Positions 51,350 through 60,464 of a stretch of DNA of 64,000 nucleotides are shown one piece after another (the first letter of the stretch is position 1; each line of letters starts with the position of its first letter). The notes beneath the pieces are model-generated. The model did no database searches and was not told the DNA's origin. It saw nothing but the letters and a program-made list of their open reading frames with translations. The translations under genes were made by a program, and so were the position numbers. This DNA is from Acidovorax sp. NCPPB 4044 (GTDB lineage: Bacteria > Pseudomonadota > Gammaproteobacteria > Burkholderiales > Burkholderiaceae_C). Location: contig NZ_JAMCOS010000001.1 of assembly GCF_028069655.1 (NCBI RefSeq), positions 2,820,001 through 2,884,000 on the forward strand, in the 5' to 3' direction.

Positions 51350-52539
51350 GCAGGCACCTTCGACGTTGCAGCCTTTAGGCGCTCAAGGAACTGGGGATGC
51401 CAATGCACACGAGGCATCGGCTTCTCGTCTGCGAGGATGTGAAAGCTGCCGCGGCGAATAAAGTCCTCCGTCACGTCCTTGCGGATTTGCAGGCCCTTGG
51501 ATTGATTCTCTGCCCAGCCATACAGCTGGCGACCCGCAGCTTGGAACTCGGCCTCGCTCTGCGGCGCATTCACCATGGCCCAACCCCTGGCGCGCTTCCA
51601 TTCTTCGACCAAGCGCAGCTCGAACTTTCGAATCTCGCCGCCCACAAGGGCGTTGACTCGGGTCCAATGCGCGCGTTGAGAGAACGCGCGGTAGAAATCC
51701 AGGATGGCCATCTCCAGGCTGTCGCTGGACATCCCAATTGACCGCAGCTGCTCGACGAACTGCCGCGTGTCCTTCATCGCGTCGATTTCATCGTCGGGGT
51801 ACGCCTCGTCGAAGGTGATTGGCAGACGCTCGTCGTAATACTCGCTGTTGACCTGCGCGAACTTCGCCCAGACCTCAGCGCCAGTGATGGGCTTGCGCTC
51901 GCCCTGGATAAGCTCAATGGCTTCCCTGAGCCACCAACCTTCCATTCGTTCGCGAACATCGATGCGAAATTTCGACGCTACCGACCGCAATAGCGGGGCG
52001 AAGGCCGCGTCTAGCTCCTTGATGCGTAGCGAACTGTCGGTAATCACGATGCGAGCCAGGAAGTCATCCTGTTGGGTCGCGGCCAGGGTGCTGAACGTGG
52101 TCTCAATTTGTGCACTCAGCGCAGACTTCGATCGCTTGAGCTCGGCCACTAGCTGTTTGGCGAAGCCGGCAGGCTTAGCGTCGGCACCGTCGAGGAAGAA
52201 CCGAAGCAGCGAGGAGGGACCGACGCGCGCCGTCGTTGCCATACAGTACGAGTGGTCGCAGGCGAGGTTGCCATCCCGGATGTATCGGTCGAGCCAAATG
52301 CGGACGGACTTCCAGAAGTCGGTCGACAGCGTGCCGACGGTCTCGCCAACCTGCTTGTGCTTCAACGAAATCAGCGTCTTCTTGCCGTCAACTTCGCGCA
52401 GTTCGACGTCGTCGTCTGCCTCGATGAGCAGTGCTTGGCTCTCGTCCTGCCTCATAAGGTGAGCAAGCGCAAAGCGAATCTGATAGACGTAGCCTAGGCC
52501 CTGCTCGCCTGCGGCGTACTTGTCTGTATTTTTTGACAC
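51346..52539 (-). CDS. ABC-3C effector component with Cap4-like nuclease N-domain
   Basis: A 397-residue protein starting at GTG 52539 behind an AGGGGG site. Residues 10-75 carry GLGYVYQIRFALAHL, then E40 and DDD (42-44) in LLIEADDDVEL, and S-L-K60-H in TLISLKHK, the E/D...xLK arrangement of a restriction-endonuclease fold like the Cap4/DUF4297 dsDNA nucleases. The remainder (about 110-397) is a mostly helical C-terminal domain with features of ABC-3C C-terminal domains (GWWLREAIELIQGERKPITGAEVW, FYRAFSQRAHWTR). Predicted to cut DNA when activated by the ATPase/MC complex. First gene of the operon. Confidence 0.75.
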   Translation of the reverse strand: MSKNTDKYAAGEQGLGYVYQIRFALAHLMRQDESQALLIEADDDVELREVDGKKTLISLKHKQVGETVGTLSTDFWKSVRIWLDRYIRDGNLACDHSYCMATTARVGPSSLLRFFLDGADAKPAGFAKQLVAELKRSKSALSAQIETTFSTLAATQQDDFLARIVITDSSLRIKELDAAFAPLLRSVASKFRIDVRERMEGWWLREAIELIQGERKPITGAEVWAKFAQVNSEYYDERLPITFDEAYPDDEIDAMKDTRQFVEQLRSIGMSSDSLEMAILDFYRAFSQRAHWTRVNALVGGEIRKFELRLVEEWKRARGWAMVNAPQSEAEFQAAGRQLYGWAENQSKGLQIRKDVTEDFIRRGSFHILADEKPMPRVHWHPQFLERLKAATSKVPA

Positions 52540-53202
52540 TTGGCCCCCCTTGCTTGCCCCGCAACCAATCACGGGCGCCTGATGCCCATGTCCTGGGTCT
52601 ACAGATTCGCACCGATGCAGGAATCATAGCCATACGACACACGTATAGCTCTGCGGATTACACAGAGAACGGAACTAGACGTGTGCCAGCGCGACGCTCA
52701 CGTGTTGGCTCTGTGCTTCGATAGGTGTCGAATTGGATGTCTAGCAGGAAGTTTCCGAACTCAGCCGGGTTTGGCCGCTTTCGACCACGGCAACAGCTCG
52801 CTAAAAGCCGGTGCATGGGCCTTTGAGAGATGCGTGTCGCCCGAGGCATAGGTGCGGTGGCCCCCCGTACTACGGATGGGTCGCGGCGCGGTTCTCAAGC
52901 CCGACTCATCGCCCATAGCTGAGGTGTTGCGAAGCAGCCGTAGTGAACTTCGGCCTTCAGCCTGAAGCAGCCGACCAAGCGGGAGGAAACAACCGGCTGC
53001 TCATAACCGACCTCGGCAACGTCTGACTGTCAGCAATGCTATTCGCCGTCCCCGCCAGTCCAATCATCACTGCCGCACCGCACAAAACATCCATCCCGTA
53101 TAGGTGACGGCATCCCATCCACAGGCTTCTGATCGGCCCCCAAGGCCCAGCAGCATTCAGCCCTAAACTCCCCGTTCCCCCCACAGCACCTCCCCTCCCG
53201 GC
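52540..53202. other. Upstream region of the defense operon; right edge of the island
   Basis: Contains the operon promoter (below) and otherwise no gene. An inverted repeat TTCGA-TAGGTG-TCGAA lies at 52717-52732. Composition returns to high GC towards 53160. No tRNA, integrase or direct-repeat attachment site was found. Confidence 0.5.
52623..52650 (-). promoter_or_regulatory. -10 element and overlapping palindrome upstream of the ABC-3C operon
   Basis: On the minus strand a -10-like TATGAT lies at 52628-52623. Immediately upstream, 52628-52650 is an interrupted palindrome AGC-c-ATACG-ACACA-CGTAT-a-GCT covering the spacer and -35 region, a good position for a repressor. No clear -35 hexamer. 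About 84 nt before the GTG start. Confidence 0.45.
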
Positions 53203-54246
53203 ATGCGCCTGACCGCCTTGTTCCGCCCCTTGAGCATCCTGGCCCTCACCGCAGTAGCCGCCTGCGGCAGCACGCCACCCGCCGGCCCCACCGCCGCCCC
53301 GGCGCCCTCCCCGCCCAGCGCGTCCCCCGCGCCCTCCGGCGCCATCAAGATCGGCATCGCCCTCGGCGGCGGCGCGGCCAAGGGCTTTGCGCACATCGGG
53401 GTGATCAAGATGCTGGAGGCCAACGGCTTTGCGCCGGCGGTGGTGTCGGGCACCAGCGCGGGCAGCGTGGTGGGTGCGCTGTATGCGAGCGGCATGAACG
53501 CCTTCGAGCTGCAGGAGAAGGCCGTGGCGCTCGACGAGGCGAAGATCCGCGATCTGCAGTTGTCTTCCGGCGGGCTGGTGCTGGGGCAGAAGCTCGAGGA
53601 CTACGTGAACGAGCAGGTGCGCCGCCAGCCGCTGGAGCGGCTCGCCAAGCCCTTCGTGGCCGTGGCGACGCGGCTGGAGGACGGCGAGCGGACGGTGTTC
53701 TCGCGCGGCAACACGGGCCAGGCGGTGCGCGCCTCCAGCAGCGTGCCGGGCGTGTTCCAGCCCGTGGCCATCGGCAAGTACCACTTCGTGGACGGCGGCG
53801 TCGTGAGCCCCGTGCCGGTGGATGCGGCGCGGCAGCTGGGCGCGGACGTGGTGATCGCGGTCGATATCTCCAACAAGGCGCGCGGCCAGACGCCGGGCGG
53901 CATGCTGGGCACGCTCGGCCAGTCGATCGCGATCATGGGCCAGAAGCTCGGGCAGGCCGAGCTGGCGCGCGCCGATGTGATCGTGCGGCCGCAGGTGCTG
54001 GACATCGGCGCGGCCGATTTCACGCAGCGCGCCAGCGCCATCCTGGAGGGCGAGAAAGCCGCGCTGGCCGCCATGCCGCAGATCCGCGAGCGCATCGCGC
54101 AGTTGCAGGCCGCGCGCGATCAGGCCACGCGCCTCACGCAGCAGAAGGCGGCCGAGGCGCAGCGCGCGGCCTGCCTGGAGCAGCGCTCGCGCCTGCAGAA
54201 GCTGGCCGGCATGGCGGGCCTGGACGGCTCCTGCCCCGCGCCCTGA
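53203..54246 (+). CDS. Patatin-like phospholipase lipoprotein (RssA/NTE type)
   Basis: A 347-residue lipid-anchored esterase. The signal peptide ends in the lipobox AVAAC (C21) followed by a Pro/Ser/Ala linker. The patatin domain (about 47-250) has the oxyanion GGGAAKG, nucleophile G-T-S85-A-G, and the catalytic Asp in DGGV (near D197). The C-terminal ~80 residues form a Gln/Arg/Ala helix. Predicted to hydrolyse phospholipids or acyl esters in the periplasmic face of a membrane. Monocistronic, with no T-run terminator seen. Confidence 0.92.
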   Translation: MRLTALFRPLSILALTAVAACGSTPPAGPTAAPAPSPPSASPAPSGAIKIGIALGGGAAKGFAHIGVIKMLEANGFAPAVVSGTSAGSVVGALYASGMNAFELQEKAVALDEAKIRDLQLSSGGLVLGQKLEDYVNEQVRRQPLERLAKPFVAVATRLEDGERTVFSRGNTGQAVRASSSVPGVFQPVAIGKYHFVDGGVVSPVPVDAARQLGADVVIAVDISNKARGQTPGGMLGTLGQSIAIMGQKLGQAELARADVIVRPQVLDIGAADFTQRASAILEGEKAALAAMPQIRERIAQLQAARDQATRLTQQKAAEAQRAACLEQRSRLQKLAGMAGLDGSCPAP

Positions 54247-54295
54247 GGGCTTTCTTGGGCCGCCCCAGGGGCCGATCGTTCCGCTGGACGGATGC

Positions 54296-54703
54296 TCAGT
54301 CCAACGGGCTCGCACGGCCAGCTGCCGGCCCTCCTGCCAAGGGCACGCCGCCCGCGAGGGGATGGGCGATGCGGCCGTCGCCATGGCTGGCGATCACCTC
54401 GGCGATCACCACCTGGTAGCCCGCCAGCCATTGCGCCTGCCGCGCCTTGGCGGCCAGGTGGTCGGGGTGCTGCATGAGCGCCTGCAAGGCCTCCAGCGAT
54501 TCCCAGTAGTAGACGTTCGACACCAGCCCCGTGGACGGGTTTTCCCACGTTTCCTCACCCAGGTAGCCCGGCAGGGACCGTGCGACGCGGGCGATGGCTT
54601 CGTCCAGCGCGTGGAATTCGGCGTCGTACGCGCCGGGCATGAAGGTGAAGGTCGAGGTGATCCGGGGGCGCGCGGGGCGGCCGGCAGCGACTGCCTCGGC
54701 CAT
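54296..54703 (-). CDS. ABM-domain protein (antibiotic biosynthesis monooxygenase-like)
   Basis: A 135-residue ferredoxin-fold protein: FTFMPGAYDAEFHALDEAIARVARSLPGYLGEE, then NVYYWESLEALQALMQHPDHLAAKARQAQWLAGYQVV. The helix with HPDHLAAK is typical of small heme/quinone monooxygenase-like proteins. The start codon is 1 nt after the stop of the PaiB-like gene upstream, so they are co-transcribed. Substrate not known. The C-terminal tail is Gly/Ala-rich. Confidence 0.82.
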   Translation of the reverse strand: MAEAVAAGRPARPRITSTFTFMPGAYDAEFHALDEAIARVARSLPGYLGEETWENPSTGLVSNVYYWESLEALQALMQHPDHLAAKARQAQWLAGYQVVIAEVIASHGDGRIAHPLAGGVPLAGGPAAGRASPLD

Positions 54704-54704
54704 C

Positions 54705-55334
54705 TCAGCCGGCCCGGCGCATGGCCTGCGCCAGCGCTGCGTGGCCGCGCGCCTGCAGCGCTTCGGCCGCGCCGGTGCGGTCGCGCAGGTCCCTGTTCTG
54801 GCTGAGCTTGGACTTGCCCACCAGCGAGGTCACGGCGACCTCGATGCCCACGATGTGGCGCAGCAGCCCATCGACGAAGCCCGGCGCGGCGTCGCCCATC
54901 TTCCAGGGCACGGGCTCCGCCGCCTCGTGCCGCTTCGTGAGCCGGGCGACGATGCGGCGCACGAAGCGCTCGTCGTCGTGCACGGTGAGCGTGCCGTGGG
55001 CGTGCACGACCTCGTAGTTCCAGGTGGGCACCTGCCGGTGCGCCTCGTGCTTGCTGGGGTACCAGCTGGGGGAGATGTAGGCCTCGGCCCCGCGGAACAC
55101 CACCATCACCGGCATGCCGCCCGCGGCATCGCAGCGCTGCCAGACCGGGTTGGCGCAGGCCACGTGCGCGCGCAGCACGCCGTGCGGCCCCTCGCCGGCA
55201 TCGAACTCGAAAGGGAGGTGGTCGGCGTCGAGCCCGCCGCCACCCTGCGTGACGAGCATGCCCAGCGGGTGGGCCTGGACGATGCGGGCGAGTTCCTCGG
55301 GGCGGGTGACCGCGAAATGGGCAGGGATGTACAT
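54705..55334 (-). CDS. PaiB-type FMN-binding protein
   Basis: A 209-residue flavin-reductase-fold protein of the PaiB/FMN_bind_2 family: MYIPAHFAVTRPEELARIVQAHPLG, AYISPSWYPSKHEAHRQVPTWNYEVVHAHG and the C-terminal GIEVAVTSLVGKSKLSQNR are all diagnostic. Called a negative transcriptional regulator in Bacillus, but many members are probably FMN or heme oxidoreductases. Divergent from the MocR-like regulator, a conserved neighbourhood, with 90 nt between start codons. The ABM gene follows 1 nt later. Confidence 0.92.
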   Translation of the reverse strand: MYIPAHFAVTRPEELARIVQAHPLGMLVTQGGGGLDADHLPFEFDAGEGPHGVLRAHVACANPVWQRCDAAGGMPVMVVFRGAEAYISPSWYPSKHEAHRQVPTWNYEVVHAHGTLTVHDDERFVRRIVARLTKRHEAAEPVPWKMGDAAPGFVDGLLRHIVGIEVAVTSLVGKSKLSQNRDLRDRTGAAEALQARGHAALAQAMRRAG

Positions 55335-55424
55335 GGGCGTGGGACAGCGGGAAAGGCAGACAGGAAAGCCCGCACTCTCGCGCACCACCGGCACAATGGG
55401 AAGGTCCAGTTCCGAGGATTTTTC

Positions 55425-57038
55425 ATGGGCCAGTTGTCCAAGCCGCGCAGCCATGGGCAGGGCACGCGCACGCCATCCGCCGCGCCCGCCGCGCCGCCCG
55501 CCTCCCATCCGGCGCCAGGCACGCCCGGCACGGGCCGCCGTATCTATGGCCTGCTGCGCGACCAGATCGCCGACGGCACCCTCGCGCCCGGCGCGCCGGC
55601 GCCCTCCACGCGCGCGCTGGCGGCCGAGCTGGGCGTGTCGCGCACGACGGTCACGGCGGCCTACGAACAGCTTGCGGCCGAGGGTTTCCTGGTCACATCG
55701 GCCGGGCGCGCGGCCCGCGTGGCCAGCCCGCAATGGCCGGCCGCGCCGCACGCGCCCGCCGGCGCCCCCGCACAGCGGCAGGCCCGGCCCGCGCCCAAAC
55801 TCTCGGGCTATGCCCGCCGCGTGGCCGAGGCCGGCCTGCCGCCGGTGCCGCGCACGGCGCCCGTGCGCTATGACTTCCTGTACGGCGCGGTGGCCTCGCG
55901 CGACTTTCCTGCCCTGGCCTGGCGGCGCGCATGGCAGGCCGAGCTGCTGCGCCAGCAGGCCAGCCTGTACTACCTCCCGCCCGAGGGGGAGCCCGCGCTG
56001 CGGCGCGCGCTGCAGGGCTACCTGCGGCGTGCGCGGGGCATCGCCTGCGATGCGGAGCAGATCCTCGTCGTGCAGGGCTCCCAGCAGGCCATCGACCTGT
56101 GCGCGCGGCTGCTGCTGGACCCGGGCGACGCCTTCGCCTTCGAAGACCCCGGCTACCTGATGGCGCGGCGCTGCTTCGAGACCGTGGGCGCGCACCTGCT
56201 GGCCGTGCCCGTAGACGCGCAGGGGCTGGACACCGCCCGCCTGCCCGAAGACCCGCGCGCACGCCTGGCCTACGCCACGCCCTCGCACCAGTTCCCGCTG
56301 GGCGGCGTGCTGCCCATCGGCCGCCGCCGGGCGCTGCTGGCCTGGGCGCGGCGGCACGACGCCTGGGTGATCGAAGACGACTACGACGGCGAGTTCCGCT
56401 ATGGCCAGCGCCCCATCGACGCGCTGCAATCCATCGACACCGAGGGCCGCGTGATCTACATCGGCACCTTCTCCAAGGCGCTGTCGCCGCAGGTCCGCCT
56501 GGGCTACCTAGTGCTGCCGCCCGAGCTGGTGCCCGTCTTCCGGCAGGCCAAGCGGCTGGCCGACCGGCATGCGCCCGCCATGGACCAGCGCGTGCTCGCA
56601 TCGCTCATCGACAGCGGTGCCTACGAACGCCATGTGCGCCGCACCCGCCGCGCCCACGAGCGGCGCCGCCAGGCCCTGGCCGAGGCCGTGGCGCACCATC
56701 TGCCCGAGGGCGCGCAGCTCGCCGGCACCGCGGCCGGCCTGCACGGCGTGTTGTGGCTGCCCTTCCTGCGGCCGCAGGACGAGGCCCCGCTGGCACAGGC
56801 CGCGCGCGACCAGGGCGTGGGCGTGTACCCGCTCTCGCCGCTGTTCGTGCCGCCCGACCGCCACGCGCAGCCCCGGCCCGCGGGGCTGATCGTGGGATAC
56901 GCGAGCCTGCCGCTGGACGACATTGCACCGGGCATCCGCATCCTGGGCCGCACGGTGGCAGCGTTCGTCCGGCGCAACGATCCTGCGCCAAGGGCCGCAG
57001 GGCCCATCGGTGCCGACCCGGTACTGAAACGGACCTGA
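55425..57038 (+). CDS. MocR/PdxR-family regulator (GntR helix-turn-helix + aminotransferase-like domain)
   Basis: A 537-residue PLP-dependent regulator. After a Pro/Ser-rich N-terminus comes a GntR winged helix (about 35-105: RIYGLLRDQIADGTLAPG and STRALAAELGVSRTTVTAAYEQLAAEGFL), a Pro/Ala linker, and a fold-type I aminotransferase domain with the PLP-lysine in IGTFSKALSPQVRLGYLVLP (Lys near 349). ATG 55425 follows GAGGA. Divergent from paiB-like/ABM genes, which it most likely regulates in response to pyridoxal phosphate or an amino compound. Confidence 0.92.
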   Translation: MGQLSKPRSHGQGTRTPSAAPAAPPASHPAPGTPGTGRRIYGLLRDQIADGTLAPGAPAPSTRALAAELGVSRTTVTAAYEQLAAEGFLVTSAGRAARVASPQWPAAPHAPAGAPAQRQARPAPKLSGYARRVAEAGLPPVPRTAPVRYDFLYGAVASRDFPALAWRRAWQAELLRQQASLYYLPPEGEPALRRALQGYLRRARGIACDAEQILVVQGSQQAIDLCARLLLDPGDAFAFEDPGYLMARRCFETVGAHLLAVPVDAQGLDTARLPEDPRARLAYATPSHQFPLGGVLPIGRRRALLAWARRHDAWVIEDDYDGEFRYGQRPIDALQSIDTEGRVIYIGTFSKALSPQVRLGYLVLPPELVPVFRQAKRLADRHAPAMDQRVLASLIDSGAYERHVRRTRRAHERRRQALAEAVAHHLPEGAQLAGTAAGLHGVLWLPFLRPQDEAPLAQAARDQGVGVYPLSPLFVPPDRHAQPRPAGLIVGYASLPLDDIAPGIRILGRTVAAFVRRNDPAPRAAGPIGADPVLKRT

Positions 57039-57101
57039 ACCTGCCAGACTCCTTCCAGGCTTTTCCCCTGCCTTTCCCGACTCCCACAAACAGCCCGCCC
57101 C

Positions 57102-57614
57102 ATGTTCCACATCAGCCCCCAGGACCCGGCCGAGCCGGACGCCGCCGCCCTCGTCCAGCAGCTGTCCGACACGCTCGCCGCCATCACCGGCGACAGCGGC
57201 GCCTCGTCGTTCGACCCCGACGACGTGCGTGGCTCGCGCGCCGTGTTCGTCGTCGCGCACACGGCCGACGGCATGCCCGCCGGGTGCGGCGCGCTGCGGC
57301 CCGTGGTGTCGGACGATGTGGCCGACGTGGCGGAGATCCAGCGCATGTATGCCCGGCCCACGGCGCCCGGCGCGGGATCGGCCGTGCTGGGCTACCTGGA
57401 GGCCGTGGCCGCGCAGATGGGCTACCGCGAAATCTGGCTCGAGACCCGGCGCGTGAATGTGCGCGCGGTGGGCTTCTACGAGCGGCACGGCTACCGGCCC
57501 ATTCCCGCCTTCGGCCGGTATGTGGGCCGTGGCGACGCCGTGTGCCTGGGCAAATCGCTGGAAGGCGCAGCCGATGTGCGCAGCCTGCCGGCGGAGCACC
57601 TGCCCGCCCGGTAG
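57102..57614 (+). CDS. GNAT-family N-acetyltransferase
   Basis: A 170-residue acetyltransferase. The acetyl-CoA pyrophosphate-binding motif A reads AEIQRMYARPTAPGAGSAVLGYLE, with the (R/Q)xxGxG/A loop shortened to APGAGSA; the C-terminal REIWLETRRVNVRAVGFYERHGYRPI is the typical motif B. Begins 63 nt after the MocR-like gene and on the same strand, so it may belong to that regulon. Substrate unknown. Confidence 0.88.
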   Translation: MFHISPQDPAEPDAAALVQQLSDTLAAITGDSGASSFDPDDVRGSRAVFVVAHTADGMPAGCGALRPVVSDDVADVAEIQRMYARPTAPGAGSAVLGYLEAVAAQMGYREIWLETRRVNVRAVGFYERHGYRPIPAFGRYVGRGDAVCLGKSLEGAADVRSLPAEHLPAR

Positions 57615-57696
57615 GAAGAGCCCGGGCCGCCCCCCCAAACCACATATGCGCCCGCCTCCTACGGCAGGCGCTGCGCGGGCACCCTATGGTGCCGGC

Positions 57697-59145
57697 ATGT
57701 CCCACGGCAGCGATATCCCCGCCCGCCTCGACCGGCTGCCCTGGTCCGCCTGGCACTGGCGCGTCGTGATCGCGCTGGGCATCGCGTGGGTGCTCGACGG
57801 GCTGGAGGTCACCATTGTCGGCTCGCTGGGCAGCGCGCTCGAGCGCCCGGACACGCTGGGCCTCACCGCATCGCAGGTGGGCTGGACCGCATCGCTCTAC
57901 GTCGGCGGCGCGGTGCTCGGCGCCCTGGTCTTCGGCCGCATGGCCGATGCGCTGGGCCGCAAGCGCCTCTTCATGCTGACCCTGATGGTGTACATGGCCG
58001 CCACCGTGGCGACGGCGTTCACCAGCAGCTTTGCGGCCTTCGCGCTGTGCCGCTTCGTCACGGGCATCGGCATCGGCGGCGAATACGCCGCCATCAACTC
58101 TGCCATCGACGAACTCATTCCGGCCCGCGTGCGCGGCCGCGTGAACCTGGCCATCAACGGCAGCTTCTGGCTCGGGGCGGCCCTGGGGGCCGCGCTCAGC
58201 CTCGTGCTGCTCGACGCGCGCGTGCTGGGCCCCGAGCACGGCTGGCGCGCCGCCTTTCTCATGGGAGCGCTGCTGGGCGTGGCCGTGCTGCTGGTGCGCC
58301 GCCACGTGCCCGAGAGCCCGCGCTGGCTGCTGACGCACGGCCGCGCCGACGAGGCCGAACGCATCGTCGCGGACATCGAGCGCCGCGTGCACGGCACACC
58401 GCCGCCGCCGATGCCACCGCCGGCAGCGGCACCGGCGCAGCCGCCCCGCAGCGCCCTGCCCACCGCGTCGCAGGTGGTGCACGTGCTGCTGCGCCGCTAC
58501 CCCCAGCGCAGCGCCGTGGTGCTGTCGCTGATGGTGTCGCAGGCCTTCTTCTACAACGCCATCTTCTTCACCTACGCGCTGGTGCTCACGCGCTTCTACG
58601 CGGTGGACGCCGCGCGCGTGGGCCTCTACATCTTTCCGTTCGCGGCCGGCAACGTGCTGGGCCCGCTGCTGCTGGGCCCGCTGTTCGACCGCATCGGACG
58701 CCGCGTGATGATCACCGCCACCTATGCGCTCGCCGGCATCGCACTGGCGCTCACCGGCCTGGGCTTCGTGAACGGCTGGCTCGACGCCACCACGCAGACC
58801 GTGGCGTGGTCGGTCGTGTTCTTCCTGGCCTCGGCAGCCGCCAGCTCGGCCTACCTCACCGTGAGCGAGGTCTTCCCGCTGGAGATGCGCGCGCTCGCCA
58901 TCTCCCTCTTCTACGCCGTGGGCACCGGCGTGGGCGGCTTCGCGGCCCCGGCCCTGTTCGGCGCCCTCATCGAAACGGGCAGCCGCGAGAACGTGTTCGC
59001 GGGATACCTGCTGGGCGCGGCACTGGTGCTGCTGGCCGCGGGGGTGACGTGGCGCTGGGCGGTGGATGCGGAGCGCAAGCCGCTGGAGGAGATTGCGCCG
59101 CCGCTGGGGAGCAACGGCGCTGGGGATTCAGTGGGTCGTCATTGA
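57697..59145 (+). CDS. Major facilitator superfamily transporter (12 TM, sugar/organic-acid porter-like)
   Basis: A 482-residue inner-membrane transporter. Twelve helices are visible; the loop 2-3 motif GRMADALGRKRLF and the equivalent loop 8-9 GPLFDRIGRRVMI match MFS signatures, as does RFVTGIGIGGEYAAINSAIDELIPARVRGR, typical of the metabolite:H+ symporter / sugar porter groups. A Pro-rich stretch in the central cytoplasmic loop (PPPPMPPPAAAPAQPP) is longer than usual. Its stop overlaps the end of the convergent phospholipase-like gene by 18 bp. Substrate not deducible. Confidence 0.9.
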   Translation: MSHGSDIPARLDRLPWSAWHWRVVIALGIAWVLDGLEVTIVGSLGSALERPDTLGLTASQVGWTASLYVGGAVLGALVFGRMADALGRKRLFMLTLMVYMAATVATAFTSSFAAFALCRFVTGIGIGGEYAAINSAIDELIPARVRGRVNLAINGSFWLGAALGAALSLVLLDARVLGPEHGWRAAFLMGALLGVAVLLVRRHVPESPRWLLTHGRADEAERIVADIERRVHGTPPPPMPPPAAAPAQPPRSALPTASQVVHVLLRRYPQRSAVVLSLMVSQAFFYNAIFFTYALVLTRFYAVDAARVGLYIFPFAAGNVLGPLLLGPLFDRIGRRVMITATYALAGIALALTGLGFVNGWLDATTQTVAWSVVFFLASAAASSAYLTVSEVFPLEMRALAISLFYAVGTGVGGFAAPALFGALIETGSRENVFAGYLLGAALVLLAAGVTWRWAVDAERKPLEEIAPPLGSNGAGDSVGRH

Positions 59146-60297
59146 GTCGTTACCGCCGCTCGGTGGCTTCGGCACCTCGACATACGGGCCCGCCTCAGCG
59201 GTCGCACTGCGATCCCTGGGTTGGAAAACGCAGTCGAACAAAGGCTCCGTTTCCTCCCAACTCTTGCGCTGTTGCCACATCGTCAAGAACGCACGGCTCA
59301 TATCCACCGCACTGGGGCTGATCATCAGCGTGTGCAGACTCAAAGAGCTCGACGTGTCCTCCTTGTCATGCAGCGAACTCGACTGCCTGGCATAGCTGTG
59401 AAAACGTCGGATCTGACCCGGCCTGTCGAACTCGGTACCGGGGCACGTCGCACCGGTTTCCGGCCCCCGCTCGACGTGTGCCTTCGAAAAGCTGTCCTGC
59501 ACCATGTGCAGCAAGGCACCAATGGCGACCTTGTCCAGGTCCTTGCGCACCTCGACGATGCCGGTGGCGAACAAGTTCATGGCAGTGATGTCCCCCGGAA
59601 AGTAAGCCGCCAGATCATCCATTCCAAGGTCACGGATGAAGATGCCGGTGGGTGTCGTACGGGAAGCGACTCCCCACAGAAACTTCGCCCACATCTTCAT
59701 GCGATCGAAAGTGTCGCCCGCAGATTCGCCGTCGTAGGCGCCCATAGCGTGCATGAACTGCAGATCGCCATAGTGCGACCGATACAGCAAATAGTCGCCC
59801 GGCCCGAAGGCCGGTGCCCGAGCCGCCCCCTTCGCCTTGGCCTGCTTTCCTGCATCCTGGAACATGCCCCACCAGCACGCCGGCTGTGCAGTGGAACGCA
59901 AAGTCACTTTCACGTCGCACCCCTTGATACGCGGGGGCGACGCAGCACTGAGCGCGAAAGGCGGATCGTCCGGCCAACGGACTCCGTAGAGCATGACCCG
60001 GTGCTCCTTGACCGCTTCGACGGTAACGCAATCGCTTTCATCGCCCAGGGAGGCACCGCATCCGATGGCAGCCAACGTGATGGCTTCATGGACAGGCGAT
60101 TTCATGATGGGAATGCCATTCCCGACAAACCAGTGCCCCAGGTAATCCAGTACGGGATTGCTACCCAGCTTGGATATCTTGCGATCTGCATCGCTGACCT
60201 TGGGCAGCACCTGAAATGCTCCCGCGCTCGTAGCCCAGGCCGTGGCCACCACTAAAGCACAGGCGCGAAAGCGCGCTGTCAATTTTGACTTCTGCAT
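59128..60297 (-). CDS. Secreted zinc-dependent phospholipase C / P1-nuclease-like protein
   Basis: A 389-residue exported protein. The Sec signal peptide covers about residues 1-27 (ACALVVATAWATSAGAF), and GGAGGAATCG precedes the ATG at 60297. Histidine/aspartate clusters suit the PLC/S1-P1 family that binds three zinc ions: SPVHEAIT near 66, SHYGDLQFMHAMG near 180-190, and the telling ALLHMVQDSFSKAHVERG near 263-280. The remainder is unrecognised and long for the family. Could act on phospholipids or nucleic acids outside the cell. A membrane zinc-ribbon protein is encoded 167 nt upstream on the same strand. Confidence 0.68.
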   Translation of the reverse strand: MQKSKLTARFRACALVVATAWATSAGAFQVLPKVSDADRKISKLGSNPVLDYLGHWFVGNGIPIMKSPVHEAITLAAIGCGASLGDESDCVTVEAVKEHRVMLYGVRWPDDPPFALSAASPPRIKGCDVKVTLRSTAQPACWWGMFQDAGKQAKAKGAARAPAFGPGDYLLYRSHYGDLQFMHAMGAYDGESAGDTFDRMKMWAKFLWGVASRTTPTGIFIRDLGMDDLAAYFPGDITAMNLFATGIVEVRKDLDKVAIGALLHMVQDSFSKAHVERGPETGATCPGTEFDRPGQIRRFHSYARQSSSLHDKEDTSSSLSLHTLMISPSAVDMSRAFLTMWQQRKSWEETEPLFDCVFQPRDRSATAEAGPYVEVPKPPSGGNDSMTTH

Positions 60298-60464
60298 CGA
60301 TTCCTCCCTCCATTTTTTTGGTTTAACAACTGTCGACGCAACCCAACTATCCATCCAACCCATCCATTCAGGCTTGGTAGTTTCCAGATGGACGTTGGGC
60401 GAGCTTCGCCTCGCGCCCTCACCCGCAGCCACGCCGCCTCCATGACGATGAAGCGATCGCCTCA

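Noticed and set aside
52658..52849. Small minus-strand frame upstream of the ABC-3C operon
   Set aside because: No Shine-Dalgarno, no similarity I recognise, and it lies upstream of the likely promoter.
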